From Bacillota bacterium (GTDB lineage: Bacteria > Bacillota > Clostridia > Peptostreptococcales > Anaerovoracaceae): 5,101 nucleotides of DNA. The stretch is taken from positions 1 through 5,101 of the forward strand of contig JAGBGL010000018.1 of the NCBI GenBank assembly GCA_017936025.1, written 5' to 3'. A program made the position numbers and the translations under genes. Of this stretch, positions 4,997 through 5,101 are shown piece by piece. A model generated the notes under the pieces. That model did not search any database, was not told the origin of the DNA, and was given only the letters and a program-made list of their open reading frames with translations. Every line of letters starts with the position of its first letter. The stretch's first letter is position 1.

Positions 4997-5101
4997 ATGG
5001 ACTTTAAATTATCAAAGACACATTTACTTCAGCAGGAAATGTACAGAAGATTTGCTGTAAATGAAGTAAAACCTCTGGCAGAAGAAATGGACGAAACAGA
5101 A
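4997..5101 (+). CDS. Acyl-CoA dehydrogenase (butyryl-CoA dehydrogenase-like), 5' part only
   Basis: Only the first 35 codons are in the window; the frame is open at the right edge. The start MDFKLSKTHLLQQEMYRRFA, followed by VNEVKPLAEEMDETE, matches the N-terminal helices of short-chain acyl-CoA dehydrogenases of Clostridia, such as butyryl-CoA dehydrogenase (MDFxL...FAxNEVKPxAxExDE). These FAD enzymes oxidise acyl-CoAs or, with electron-transfer flavoprotein, reduce crotonyl-CoA to butyryl-CoA. The catalytic glutamate and FAD-binding regions lie beyond the edge, so substrate and direction cannot be judged. AGGAGG sits 7 bases before the ATG and a near-consensus promoter lies upstream, both pointing to high expression and to this being the first gene of its operon. 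Genes for electron-transfer flavoprotein or other butyrate enzymes would be expected downstream if this reading is right. Confidence 0.87.
   Translation, partial: MDFKLSKTHLLQQEMYRRFAVNEVKPLAEEMDETE

Noticed and set aside
1..5101. CRISPR array or phage-defence cluster
   Set aside because: No regularly spaced direct repeats and no nuclease, toxin or defence-type genes are visible; the genes present have ordinary housekeeping or repair roles.

Overview
The window reads as chromosomal DNA from an anaerobic, low-to-mid GC member of the Clostridia (Bacillota). This rests on strong AGGAGG-type ribosome binding sites, a DinR/LexA box of the Bacillus/Clostridium type, a Clostridial Y-family polymerase paired with a YolD-like gene, a desulfoferrodoxin-type superoxide reductase, and the start of a butyryl-CoA-dehydrogenase-like gene. 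The species cannot be named from this sequence.

Layout, left to right. Bases 1-137 hold no convincing gene but can fold into several helices ending in a perfect 7-bp hairpin. This may be the right end and guide-RNA scaffold of an IS200/IS605-type (TnpB) element whose body lies outside the window, but that is a tentative call. Bases 162-190 are a near-consensus sigma-A promoter with an SOS (LexA) operator between its -35 and -10 boxes. It drives a 510-aa Y-family translesion DNA polymerase (211-1743) and, 11 bases later, a YolD-like partner gene. The partner is cut by an in-frame TGA at 1968-1970; the rest of its reading frame stays open to 2159.

Next are a two-iron superoxide reductase gene (2279-2653) with a strong terminator and a CysQ-type 3'(2'),5'-bisphosphate nucleotidase gene (2726-3505) behind an extended -10 promoter. 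A hairpin at 3509-3540 can terminate transcription from both sides. On the minus strand lies a 401-aa membrane protein (4760-3555) with a DUF4234-like region and a C-terminal SHOCT domain. A 236-bp intergenic region separates it from the divergent start of an acyl-CoA dehydrogenase gene (4997 to the window edge).

Functionally, this is a set of small neighbouring units rather than one pathway: an SOS-induced mutagenic repair operon, an oxygen-defence gene, a phosphonucleotide-recycling gene, an uncharacterised envelope protein, and the first gene of a probable fatty-acyl/butyrate energy pathway. I did not find a clear new multi-gene system. The items most worth a second look are the interrupted YolD gene, a promoter that seems to sit inside its disabled 3' end, and the structured RNA at the left edge.
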